Positions 25,023 through 33,791 of a stretch of DNA of 64,000 nt are shown piece after piece. The notes below the pieces were generated by a model. It made no database searches, was not told the DNA's origin, and saw only the letters and a program-made list of their open reading frames with translations. Source of the DNA: Litorimonas cladophorae (GTDB lineage: Bacteria; Pseudomonadota; Alphaproteobacteria; Caulobacterales; Maricaulaceae); assembly GCF_014652455.1 (NCBI RefSeq), contig NZ_BMYV01000002.1, positions 744,001-808,000 of the forward strand, given 5' to 3'. A program made the position numbers and the translations under genes. Numbering within the stretch: the stretch's first letter is position 1; each line of letters begins with the position of its first letter.

Positions 25023-27521
25023 CTAGAAGTTCTTACGAACCGTCGCGCCGAACATACGTGGCTCTTGGATAAAGGCCGAACGTGAACCAGAACGGAATAC
25101 AGTGTTAAATGTAACACCGCGTGTGATCTCATTCGTGAGGTTGGTTGCCCAAAGCTCAAACGCGTAGCTATCGTCCGCATCCGTCAAACCAATACGCGCG
25201 TTCACTTTCGTGTTCGCATCTTGGACATCATATGGATTTGGCGCTTGAGTTGCCAAGACCACAGCTTGTGTTGATGTCCGACGATCACTTTCGTAGCGCA
25301 TCTGAGCATTCAAGAAGAAGTTCAGATTCTCTGTGAGGCTACCTTCGTAGTTCGCGCCCAAGATACCCACAGTGCCCGGTGCATTGGTGAGGTCATTGCC
25401 ACATAGCGAAGTTACGTTGATCCGCGTGTCACTGCCTGCACAGTCGTCAGGATAAGCCGCATCCACGAGCGTTAAAGCACCGTTCAATGTCAATCCGTCC
25501 GTAGGACGGGCAACGGCTTCGATCTCGATACCTTTAGAGTTCGCTTTTGGCACGTTAAACGTCGTGAACTGTGCACCCGTGAACTCCAGAACTTGGAAGT
25601 TATCGAAGTTTTGGATGAAGGCCGCGACGTTCAATGTGAGCATATTGTCGAGAAGTTTCGACTTCAGGCCAATCTCATAAGCATCAACTTCTTCCGAAAG
25701 GAAGCTCGGCTCTGCACCACCGGATGCTGCCGTAGAGTCCAGGTTAAAGCCACCGGCTTTGTAACCATGGGTAAAGCTGGCGTATGTTGAAACCGACGGT
25801 GCGATTTCATAGCCAAGTTTCGCTGTATAGATCAGTTCCTCGTCTTTGAAGGTCTCATCAAATGTGCGCGGCAGTGGGAACACTGCAGCTTGAGGAAGAT
25901 CGGCAGGTGCCAAGAATGCCAAACACCCAAGTCCGAAGACGTTACTCACGAGGGGAGCCGGCACATTGCCTGCACCGATAGAGCCCAGAGTTGCCGGACA
26001 AATCGTATTGGCCGCATTTGATTGCCCAAAGCTACCATCTTTGGTTTCGTCTGAATAACGAAGGCCCAAAGTGAGTGAGAGCTGATCGGTGACATCGAAG
26101 ATGTTATGCGTAAAGAGCGAGAAGCTTGTGCTGTCTTGCGCATAATTTTGCGTCATCGTTGTACCCGCTGGATCAATTCCACCTGTTAGGACTGATAACG
26201 GGTTCGCGCCAAAGGCACCGCCAGTTGGGGCAAAGAAGAGCGCCCCGACAAGTTCGCCGTAATCTTCACCGAGTTCAAATCTGACATCCTGCTCGATTTC
26301 TTCGTCAGAGTAATACGCACCAACCATCCAGCTCAGACGGTCTTCCATCGCACTACCTTGAACACGGAGTTCGTGGCTCATGGTATTGATTGCCAGAGGA
26401 CCACTTACGTTCAAGACATCGATTCCAGAGAAATCTGAATCATAGTCTTCAAATGCGTCATAATCGCGAATTGACCCTAGATAGATCAGGTCTGCATTAT
26501 CGCTGATTGGGTATTCCATCTCGAGGACAAAACCTGTTTGATCGCTGCTCGGATTAGGTTCGAAGCTTACGCCACTTATAAGATTGTCGACGGCAGCTTG
26601 TGCGCCACTATCATCATTAACACCAATTGCGACATCCGGACCAACCATACCGCCACGTGCACCCAGGCCTACGGCACCGAAAAGACCCGCTGTTTCAACG
26701 GCGGATTGCTGAACTTCCAAAGCAGCGCCGACAGGAGCGGAACTTTCGGAGTGATCAACGATCAGGCGGCCTTTAAATCCATTGTCCGCTTCCCAACCGA
26801 CTTGGCCACGGAGCATGAATTGATCAACGGCATTGGATTCGCCGATGCGATTTCCGTTGGCGTCAAAAAGTTTGAGGTAACCATTCCGGTTGCGGTAAGC
26901 CCCTGTCAGCCGGACCGCCACTTTGTCCTCAACAACTGGGATGTTGATTGCGCCTTGAACGCTCTTTTGGGCGTAATTACCCAATGTGGCATTTACGAAG
27001 CCGCTAACTTCATTCGACGTCAAATCTGGACGATTATTGACAATCTTCAGTGCACCCGCCGACGTGTTACGTCCGAAGAGCGTACCTTGTGGGCCGCGAA
27101 GGACTTCTACGTTTTCAACATCTACGAATTCACCAAGCGCGATACCGGGACGAGACTGATAGGCCCCATCGATGAAGACACCGACCGCAGATTCAAAACC
27201 AATGTTGTTAGAGGTCGTACCGACACCGCGAATGCGAAGCACGACTGTGCCTGACGCTGTTTGTGCGGCGGAAGAGGCAAAACTAGGTGCGACAATAGCC
27301 AAGTCCTGTACGTTGACGACGCCTTGCTTCTCTAAGACTTCTGGCGACAATACAGTCACCGCAATTGGAACATCTTGTAGAGCTTCTGGTCGACGTGTCG
27401 CTGTCGAGATAACGACATCTTCACGGAATGATGTGTCGCTACTCTGTGCAAATGCAGTGGACGCAGACATGAGTGCGGTAGTTGACAATAACGCAAGACC
27501 TGCGCTGGCTATCTTATTCAT
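25023..27521 (-). CDS. TonB-dependent outer-membrane receptor
   Basis: About 832 residues. A signal peptide (MNKIASAGLALLSTTALMSASTAFAQ) is followed by a plug domain (VLSPEVLEKQGVVNVQDLA, VEVLRGPQGTLFGRNTSAGALKI) and a 22-strand beta-barrel ending in an aromatic residue (TVRKNF). The start at 27521 is chosen for GGGGAGAG upstream and the signal peptide; a longer frame to 27608 is spurious. The plug and barrel resemble the group of receptors found beside catabolic genes in sphingomonad-like and Hyphomonadaceae genomes. Position next to an alcohol/aldehyde oxidation pair suggests import of the substrate, which is inference. Its transcript ends at its own terminator. Confidence 0.92.
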   Translation of the reverse strand: MNKIASAGLALLSTTALMSASTAFAQSSDTSFREDVVISTATRRPEALQDVPIAVTVLSPEVLEKQGVVNVQDLAIVAPSFASSAAQTASGTVVLRIRGVGTTSNNIGFESAVGVFIDGAYQSRPGIALGEFVDVENVEVLRGPQGTLFGRNTSAGALKIVNNRPDLTSNEVSGFVNATLGNYAQKSVQGAINIPVVEDKVAVRLTGAYRNRNGYLKLFDANGNRIGESNAVDQFMLRGQVGWEADNGFKGRLIVDHSESSAPVGAALEVQQSAVETAGLFGAVGLGARGGMVGPDVAIGVNDDSGAQAAVDNLISGVSFEPNPSSDQTGFVLEMEYPISDNADLIYLGSIRDYDAFEDYDSDFSGIDVLNVSGPLAINTMSHELRVQGSAMEDRLSWMVGAYYSDEEIEQDVRFELGEDYGELVGALFFAPTGGAFGANPLSVLTGGIDPAGTTMTQNYAQDSTSFSLFTHNIFDVTDQLSLTLGLRYSDETKDGSFGQSNAANTICPATLGSIGAGNVPAPLVSNVFGLGCLAFLAPADLPQAAVFPLPRTFDETFKDEELIYTAKLGYEIAPSVSTYASFTHGYKAGGFNLDSTAASGGAEPSFLSEEVDAYEIGLKSKLLDNMLTLNVAAFIQNFDNFQVLEFTGAQFTTFNVPKANSKGIEIEAVARPTDGLTLNGALTLVDAAYPDDCAGSDTRINVTSLCGNDLTNAPGTVGILGANYEGSLTENLNFFLNAQMRYESDRRTSTQAVVLATQAPNPYDVQDANTKVNARIGLTDADDSYAFELWATNLTNEITRGVTFNTVFRSGSRSAFIQEPRMFGATVRKNF

Positions 27522-27670
27522 AGAACTCTCCCCGAGTGGATAATAGAACACCCCGGATATTTCCGGTGACGCTATATCCTTGATTTGCGAAATTTTTGCG
27601 CTTTGCAAGGTGTAATAAGGGGAAGTTTCGCGAACTGTGGCGAAAACACCACAGTTTTTGGGTAAAACGC

Positions 27671-28759
27671 CTAGGCGCGTCCAGTTTTCACAAAGGCGGC
27701 AATCATATGACGCGTCCGTCCGCCCAAATTGTCCTCGCAGGCTGCGATTTGGGAGTATCGGCGGCGAAGTTTCCCAGGCGCGTCTTTCAACCGCCCGACG
27801 CCCCAGCGTTCTGTTGCAGCATAGATTCGTGACAGACGACCTGCCGCACCGGATAGGGGGACAAAACCAGAGACCACTTCAGCCGACGCGCTGGCATAAT
27901 GACGTTTATAGCCGTCCAATCCTTCGCCCATGTCGATTTTACGATAACCCGTGTCGTCACTTGCATCGATCAGCATCTCTAGGAGTTGGATGCCCGGACC
28001 ATATTCCGACAATTCATCATCATAGGCGACCATCCAGCTGTGGAAGACATCGCCATCTGATAGCCCGAGATCGATGGCTGCGAGACGGTCCCCGAAGTAA
28101 AGTGCGTGCATGTCACAGCGTAAGTCTGCTTTTATGCCGCGTTCCCATAGACTTCGAATGAGAGACTGCGTCCAATCAGCAGAGAGCACATCATATTTTC
28201 CAGTTTGCGTGAATTTCTTTCGCTTCCAGTCAATCAACGATTGGTAAACATCAATGTTTCGAGAGAACAATTCGATCCGAGGCGTGCCAATATCTTCATC
28301 TGCTTTGCGCGTGCGGCGACGATTAGATTTCAGGTGTCGTCGATAGGATCCATCACGACCTGCGCGCCAGTCGTCGACAGACGTATCAATTTCAATCGCT
28401 GCAGTGACGGATTTTGATAATATCTGCGGTAGGCGGAGGCGGTTTGGGTCCGTGGCACAACTATAATGAAACGCGCCAATACCTGTACCCGTTAGCAGGC
28501 TGTCATATGTAACGTCGTTATCACGGGTTATGATACCATGATAATCGCTCATCGGCGCGCCGACTGGCCGCGTAAAGCGCTGTCCTTGTAACGGTAGAAA
28601 CGCGAGAGGCGTGCCGTCTTCTTCGTACTGACAAACAATTCGCACGTCTGGCCGTATATCGGACAGAATTTTCGCATAATCGGGATGAAAATAAGGAGAT
28701 CGCAAGGCTGGGTTTTGCGCGCGCATTACCGACCACGCCGCCCAATCGGTCTCCGTCAT
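27671..28759 (-). CDS. GNAT/FemAB-like acetyltransferase (CelD/BcsL family)
   Basis: About 362 residues (411 in the longest frame). The DWAAWSVMRAQNPALRSPYF start and WRAGRDGSYRRHLKSNRRRTRK plus GDRLAAIDLGLSDGDVFHSW match the acetyltransferase-6 (CelD) domain found near polysaccharide genes. It would acylate a sugar or amino group. The start at 28759 (MTETDWAAW) is preferred because the longest frame begins at 28906, inside the divergent CDF gene start. No clear ribosome site is seen for either. The C-terminal part is basic and Arg-rich (LKDAPGKLRRRYSQ). Confidence 0.75.
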   Translation of the reverse strand: MTETDWAAWSVMRAQNPALRSPYFHPDYAKILSDIRPDVRIVCQYEEDGTPLAFLPLQGQRFTRPVGAPMSDYHGIITRDNDVTYDSLLTGTGIGAFHYSCATDPNRLRLPQILSKSVTAAIEIDTSVDDWRAGRDGSYRRHLKSNRRRTRKADEDIGTPRIELFSRNIDVYQSLIDWKRKKFTQTGKYDVLSADWTQSLIRSLWERGIKADLRCDMHALYFGDRLAAIDLGLSDGDVFHSWMVAYDDELSEYGPGIQLLEMLIDASDDTGYRKIDMGEGLDGYKRHYASASAEVVSGFVPLSGAAGRLSRIYAATERWGVGRLKDAPGKLRRRYSQIAACEDNLGGRTRHMIAAFVKTGRA

Positions 28760-28894
28760 TTCGGAGGATCGCTGCAACAATGTGCGCGGCAAGTTATGTT
28801 TATCGGTCTGTCCCACGCGAACGGCATAAGAGGCGAACGCTAAAAACGAATTAAAATCATTGACGACAACCGCAAATTTATTTGAAGACACCAC

Positions 28895-29821
28895 ATGGCT
28901 AGCCATTCACATCATGATCACGGCGCTGATCACCATGACCATAATCACGAACACGGTCACAGCCACGCCCCCAAGGTAAACGAAAGTAATCGACGGCGCG
29001 TGGGTCTGGCTGCGCTGTTGACGGGCATCTTCATGATTGTGGAGGTGGCTGGAGGTCTGATTTCAGGCTCACTCGCATTGCTCGCCGACGCGGGTCATAT
29101 GATGACGGATTTTGCGGCCCTCGCAATGGCCTGGGGGGCTTTTAAAATTGCGCAACGCCCCGCGAATTGGCGGCATACATTCGGCTATGATCGCGTTTCA
29201 ATTCTCGTCGCCTTCGTCAATGGTCTGACTTTGTTTGGCGTTGCCGTTTGGATCATCTGGGAAGGTATCCATAGGTTTTTAGAACCTACCGACGTGTTGG
29301 CGGGTCCCATGCTTTGGGTCGCTATCGCGGGGCTAATTGTCAACCTTATTGTCTTTTGGGTATTGATGGGTGCCGATCAGCATAATTTGAATATTCGTGG
29401 CGCTGTTTTGCATGTTTTAGGGGACCTTTTGGGGTCCGTCGCAGCCATTGCTGCTGCCGTTATCATCTTAACCACGGGCTGGGTTTTGGCCGACCCCATA
29501 CTTTCCATTTTAGTGGCCGTTCTAATTTTGCGTTCAGCCTGGGCCTTAGTAAAGGATTCTGCCCATGTTTTGCTTCAAGGGGCACCAAGCAACCTGGATC
29601 GGCGTGAGATCGAAACGGACTTACTCATGAATGTACCAGATCTTTTACGTGTGGATCATATTCATGCTTGGGCTGTCACGCCTGAACGTCCTATTGTGAC
29701 GCTGAATGCTTATATCGCTCCAAGCGCGCGAGTTGAGCCAGTCGCCCAAGCCATTAAAGCGCGTTTGGCTGAAAAGTTCGACATTGACCACGCCACAGTT
29801 GACGTGATGCGAGAGGGCTAA
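28895..29821 (+). CDS. CDF family divalent cation (zinc/cobalt) efflux protein
   Basis: 308 residues. Six transmembrane helices with the zinc-binding site in SLALLADAGHMMTDF (TM2) and LHVLGDLLGSVAAI (TM5), plus a His-rich N-terminus (HSHHDHGADHHDHNHEHGHSH) that probably gathers Zn. A C-terminal cytoplasmic domain (about 215-300) controls transport. Divergent from the acetyltransferase gene; the two 5' regions share about 135 bases. A metal-responsive regulator was not found nearby. Confidence 0.95.
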   Translation: MASHSHHDHGADHHDHNHEHGHSHAPKVNESNRRRVGLAALLTGIFMIVEVAGGLISGSLALLADAGHMMTDFAALAMAWGAFKIAQRPANWRHTFGYDRVSILVAFVNGLTLFGVAVWIIWEGIHRFLEPTDVLAGPMLWVAIAGLIVNLIVFWVLMGADQHNLNIRGAVLHVLGDLLGSVAAIAAAVIILTTGWVLADPILSILVAVLILRSAWALVKDSAHVLLQGAPSNLDRREIETDLLMNVPDLLRVDHIHAWAVTPERPIVTLNAYIAPSARVEPVAQAIKARLAEKFDIDHATVDVMREG

Positions 29822-30363
29822 TTCAGGTCAAAACCTTCGCGGAAACGTCTGAGAAATTCTTTCTGATTTATGTCGGGTGCTGACTCGGCGCTCGCAACTT
29901 GTACCAACATTTCTGCGAGATCGCGTGCATCATCTTTTGTAATCGTTTCACGTAAAATTCTGCTCATCGGCGTCAGCGATGTTTCTGGCAGGACAATATC
30001 ATGGGTCAGGCCATCCATTTGCCGCACCAATCCATCTGCATCATCCTCGGATAATTGCATATTTGTTGAAAGTTGCGCCTCGATAACATCACGGGATTTA
30101 TCGTCGATCCGTCGGCTTTCGCCTGCTCGCGCCATCATTATCATCAGGACAGTGGCAGCCTCGACAGGCGTTTCAATCAACTCAAAGCCACCTTTATTAT
30201 AGGCTTTTCTGAATTTGCGCTTTCGCGGCATATTTTTGGCTTGGATCGCCGCGCCGCGGACAGTGTTGGCGGCGTCGCCGATGTTTTGGCGATTCGCGGA
30301 TAGACGAAGGGCCCAGAAAAGTGCTGTGCCGACGAGAGCGAAGAAGCCGAGTAAAATATGCAT
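29818..30363 (-). CDS. conserved-looking membrane-anchored protein, unknown
   Basis: 181 residues. MHILLGFFALVGTALFWALRLSANR is an N-terminal membrane anchor, then a basic stretch (MPRKRKFRKAYNKGG) and a helical acidic domain with PVEAATVLMIMMARAGESRR. The pattern of the helical part reminds me of the TerB-like fold but is too weak to claim. It ends at the 3' side of the CDF gene with four bases of overlap. It appears to be the last gene of the DUF350/protease/extensin minus-strand unit. Confidence 0.5.
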   Translation of the reverse strand: MHILLGFFALVGTALFWALRLSANRQNIGDAANTVRGAAIQAKNMPRKRKFRKAYNKGGFELIETPVEAATVLMIMMARAGESRRIDDKSRDVIEAQLSTNMQLSEDDADGLVRQMDGLTHDIVLPETSLTPMSRILRETITKDDARDLAEMLVQVASAESAPDINQKEFLRRFREGFDLN

Positions 30364-30400
30364 AACGCAGCTTTAGCGCGAAAGACTTATCAATGTCTAA

Positions 30401-31150
30401 CTATCTGCAACTGCGGGACGGCCCCATATCGAGATGGAAGTGATCCTTATGCGCGGCATTGTAATCGGGCGAGAGCGTGACCTGAAACAAACCGCAGGCT
30501 GCGTCGCGGGCTTCGCGCAGGAAGTTGGCTTTCTTGCGGGGGCCATTCCAATCTCTTTGGATTTGGATGCTGCTACCGTCTTCCAATTCAAAAGCGGCAA
30601 CATCCCAAGCATTGGCATAAGAATGCTCGGACCATTTCCCCGATCCATTGCCGCGCTGACGACGACAGGAATAACTGCCGTAATGATGAATTTTGGCGAG
30701 CGGTTGATCGAAATGTTTGCGGGCCAACTGATCGACTTCGCGTTGCCAGAGATAAACCGCAACAGAGAGTGGGCACTGCATATTGCTCTCCCCGGGCGCG
30801 AAAAAAGTTTGATCGGTTCCATAAACGACCCGGGCGACATCCCAACCGCAAACGTCTTTTCCTGCCCCCGTGGTCGGTCGTTTTGGATCTGCTGGAATGG
30901 ATTTAAAGTCGTCTGTATCGCGCGCCAAATCCATGCAGACTTGAGACGATTTCAGGTTCAAGGCAAAAAGCTGTTGACGTGTCGCAAAGCCTAAAGGGCG
31001 CGATGTGTCCAACGGTTTCCAAAATAAGTGCTGCGGGGGTACGTAATGGTCAACTGCCCAAATCGACCCGCCGATTATAAGGGTGAAAAGGGCCGTAACG
31101 AAGCCCCCCCAAATCCAGTCGCTTTTTTGACGCTTTACTCGACCAAACAT
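30401..31150 (-). CDS. extensin-like C-terminal domain protein (peptidoglycan or wall enzyme)
   Basis: 249 residues. One N-terminal membrane segment, then an extensin-like C domain with CGWDVARVVYG and the catalytic-type core YSCRRQRGNGSGKWSEHSYANAWDVA and HKDHFHLDMG, which resembles the LAS metallopeptidase core. Such proteins are periplasmic and thought to act on the cell wall, but the activity is not proven. It overlaps the protease gene by 16 bases, indicating co-translation. Confidence 0.82.
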   Translation of the reverse strand: MFGRVKRQKSDWIWGGFVTALFTLIIGGSIWAVDHYVPPQHLFWKPLDTSRPLGFATRQQLFALNLKSSQVCMDLARDTDDFKSIPADPKRPTTGAGKDVCGWDVARVVYGTDQTFFAPGESNMQCPLSVAVYLWQREVDQLARKHFDQPLAKIHHYGSYSCRRQRGNGSGKWSEHSYANAWDVAAFELEDGSSIQIQRDWNGPRKKANFLREARDAACGLFQVTLSPDYNAAHKDHFHLDMGPSRSCR

Positions 31151-31968
31151 ATGACCTGCGCCACACGGCGGTCTCGGCGTAATTTGTCAGCTGACAATCC
31201 GTAAGAGTCGAGGGATAGAGGCTCAATGCCAGTTCCAGGCTCTGTAATAATTCCGCGCAAATATCTTGGCGCGACTGAATATACACGCCCCCGTCGTGGA
31301 GATTCTGCGCTTACTACACCAATGATTTCGCCGTCTTTATCAAGTACGGGGGCACCAGACAAACCACCCAATGACCCACTGAGGTTGCGCGACCGACCCA
31401 ATTCTGACCACGCCAGCACGGCTTCATCATTCGAATAGCGGCCCCGAACTTTCATGCGATTTCGTGCTATGAGGCTACCGACGACCTCGCCTGGTTTGCC
31501 TTGTGGGAACCCAATAAAGTATCCGACTTCGCCGAGTTGTCTTTGGTTCTCAAGATCAGCGGGAAGCGGCTTGCGCGCCCAGTCAGACCGAAGGACAGCC
31601 AGGTCAGAGTTTTGAACGATCTGGGATTCGACGGGAATGACGCGCCCCATTCCGATGCGTAAGGCGACACGGTCGCAGCTATCGACGACATGACGTGCGG
31701 TCAGCCACAGACCTTTGGCATTTATCGAAAAAGCTGTTCCCATTCCAGATTGGCGAGGTGCGACGTCGACAAGGACAATATCATCTCGCGGCGAATCCGA
31801 GGGCAACATAGGACCGAGTTCTGGGTTCTCCGGGGCGTCGGGAATTATGACGTCCTGTTCGACGCCATAGGCGGTCCACACGAAGACGATTAGCACCAAC
31901 GCATAGATAATCCAGTCAGGGAATTTTTTGCGCCCTTTCGCTTGATATCCACTGGCCCGACGCGCCAT
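31135..31968 (-). CDS. membrane-anchored trypsin-like serine protease
   Basis: 277 residues. A basic N-terminus and one membrane helix (IIYALVLIVFVWTAYGV) precede an S1-type domain. The triad is visible: histidine in LTARHVVDS, aspartate in NSDLAVLRSD and serine in LGGLSGAPVLD. A simple HtrA-like protease without a PDZ domain. It lies between a DUF350 membrane protein and the extensin-like gene; together they look like an envelope-maintenance set. Confidence 0.85.
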   Translation of the reverse strand: MARRASGYQAKGRKKFPDWIIYALVLIVFVWTAYGVEQDVIIPDAPENPELGPMLPSDSPRDDIVLVDVAPRQSGMGTAFSINAKGLWLTARHVVDSCDRVALRIGMGRVIPVESQIVQNSDLAVLRSDWARKPLPADLENQRQLGEVGYFIGFPQGKPGEVVGSLIARNRMKVRGRYSNDEAVLAWSELGRSRNLSGSLGGLSGAPVLDKDGEIIGVVSAESPRRGRVYSVAPRYLRGIITEPGTGIEPLSLDSYGLSADKLRRDRRVAQVICLVE

Positions 31969-31971
31969 GGA

Positions 31972-32388
31972 TTAACCTGCAATAGCGAAGGCGAGTATCA
32001 AGGAACCCGCAAGTTTAAAGGCCGCTAAGACAAGAGTCGGCCCGACTTCGTCACGTTCAATGCGCTCGGGCATTCCCCGAAAGACAATGTAATCGGTCAT
32101 CCGGAAGAGAAAGAGTTGAAGAAGCAGAGCAAAAGCTGTCCATATGCCGACATCATAGAGCGAGAATTTGTTAATCAGACACGCCGCCACAGGCAAAGCC
32201 ATGCTCAGGATTAAAGCCGAAAAGTGGATGGCCGCTGCAATATTTCCAGATTGAACAAGCTCGATTTCTTTGTGTGGGGTCAGTCTGACATAGGCGACGA
32301 TTGCAGCTGTGTAGATGACCGCGACCATGATCAGGTAGAAAATAAGGTGAGGGAAGCCCGCGGCGAGGCTTTCAAATGCAGGCTGCAT
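31972..32388 (-). CDS. DUF350 family membrane protein
   Basis: 138 residues with four hydrophobic helices. VQSGNIAAAIHFSALILSMALPVA is the DUF350 signature. Function unknown in the family; often found beside stress or envelope genes. Four bases upstream of the protease gene, so it is probably the first gene of the operon. Confidence 0.7.
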   Translation of the reverse strand: MQPAFESLAAGFPHLIFYLIMVAVIYTAAIVAYVRLTPHKEIELVQSGNIAAAIHFSALILSMALPVAACLINKFSLYDVGIWTAFALLLQLFLFRMTDYIVFRGMPERIERDEVGPTLVLAAFKLAGSLILAFAIAG

Positions 32389-32498
32389 TGGATGGGTCCA
32401 TCTGTGTTATCGTTATGCCCACGATGCCCAGTCCCACAACACGGACATCTCCAAAATCTGTGTCCAAGTTTTGTGCACTAGGTTCAAGGCTTTTGTGC

Positions 32499-32516
32499 TG
32501 AGAATCAAGATTCTCA
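32499..32516. terminator. hairpin downstream of rlmN
   Basis: Perfect eight-base inverted repeat TGAGAATC / GATTCTCA around AA, 14 bases past the rlmN stop, extended by a G-C pair outside. No T run follows on the minus strand, so it may be a Rho-type end or merely mRNA structure. Confidence 0.4.
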
Positions 32517-32529
32517 CAGCCTTTTAACT

Positions 32530-33717
32530 TTAAATTTTCGTAGCCTTTTGAACTTTCGCTTCTTTTCGCAACGTGGAGGCGCGTTTCTTCTCGCTATCGC
32601 TTTTGAGTTGCCCGCAAGCCGCGAAAATGTCCTGACCCCGCGTTTTACGAATGGGGCTAGCGTAGCCAGCCGCATTGACCATATCAGAGAAGGCTTCGAT
32701 CGTTTCGGCGTCTGAACAGACATAATCAGAACCTGGCCACGGATTGAAAGGAATGAGGTTCACCTTGCAAGGAATACCCCGCAGTAGTTTGATGAGTTGC
32801 TTGGCGTGCCAAGGCTGATCATTAATACCCTTGAGCATCACATATTCGAATGTGATCCGACGTGAGTTGGAAAGACCTGGATAGTCACGACAAGCCTGCA
32901 TCAATTCCTTGAGCGGATATTTTTTATTGATCGGCATAATCTGACTGCGAAGTTCGTCATTGGCGGCATGAAGTGAAATCGCGAGTTGGGCTTTTGTCCG
33001 TTCGCCCATGGGGCCAATTTCAGGCACAACGCCGGAGGTTGAAACTGTGATGCGGCGGCGACCAATGCCGAGGCCTTCAGGATCACAAATCGTGTCCAGC
33101 GCGTCGCCGACCTTTTCGGTATTATAAAGCGGTTCACCCATTCCCATAAAGACGATATTTGTCAACTTGCGATTCTCTTGAGTGGTTGGCCATTCCTCAA
33201 GATCATCACGGGCGATAATGACTTGCAGCACAATTTCACGTGCCGTCAAATTACGGACCAAGCGCTGCGTGCCTGTGTGGCAGAATGTGCAGGTGAGTGT
33301 ACAGCCAACTTGGGAACTGACGCAAAGCGCGCCAGTCTTGGACACATCAGGGATGAAGACACTTTCAACCTCAACGCCGGGCGACATGCGAATGAGATAT
33401 TTTCGTGTGCCATCGACAGAAATCAGGCGTTCCACGATTTCAGGACGATCCAGGGTAAATGCCTTTTCAAGTTTTGTGCGCATAGGTTTGGCAATGTTCG
33501 TCATTTGATCAAATGACGTCACGCCGTAATTATAAATCCAGTGAAAGACCTGCTTTGTCCGCATACGCACTTTTTTCGGCTCGATCCCGATGCGCAATAA
33601 CTCCTCGGAGATTTCCTTGCGGCCTAACCCGACGAGACTGACCTTGCTTTCAGACGGGGCTGAAGCTGGCGTTACGGTTGCGTCAGGCGCGGTGTTGATG
33701 AGCGTAGTGGAAGACAT
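32530..33717 (-). CDS. rlmN: dual-specificity rRNA/tRNA adenine C2-methyltransferase RlmN
   Basis: 395 residues. A radical SAM enzyme that methylates A2503 in 23S rRNA and A37 in several tRNAs. The iron-sulfur motif is [11 protein letters not shown] (CxxxCxxC); GKGEPLYN-type GMGEPLYN and ISLHAAND are family motifs, and the end carries the second cysteine in FAACGQL. The N-terminal 30 residues are variable and the exact start could be slightly later. Divergent from xseA, with only 74 bases between the start codons. Confidence 0.96.
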   Translation of the reverse strand: MSSTTLINTAPDATVTPASAPSESKVSLVGLGRKEISEELLRIGIEPKKVRMRTKQVFHWIYNYGVTSFDQMTNIAKPMRTKLEKAFTLDRPEIVERLISVDGTRKYLIRMSPGVEVESVFIPDVSKTGALCVSSQVGCTLTCTFCHTGTQRLVRNLTAREIVLQVIIARDDLEEWPTTQENRKLTNIVFMGMGEPLYNTEKVGDALDTICDPEGLGIGRRRITVSTSGVVPEIGPMGERTKAQLAISLHAANDELRSQIMPINKKYPLKELMQACRDYPGLSNSRRITFEYVMLKGINDQPWHAKQLIKLLRGIPCKVNLIPFNPWPGSDYVCSDAETIEAFSDMVNAAGYASPIRKTRGQDIFAACGQLKSDSEKKRASTLRKEAKVQKATKI

Positions 33718-33791
33718 GAGGCGGCCTCTATCACGGCGATGACCGACCGCAAAGCGGTGACTTCACAGCGCGAATCCGTTACCGAGCCCGT

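Noticed and set aside
26538-27254. 238-codon plus-strand frame opposite the TonB receptor
   Set aside because: Lies wholly inside the receptor plug and barrel coding region on the other strand; no signal or domain pattern.
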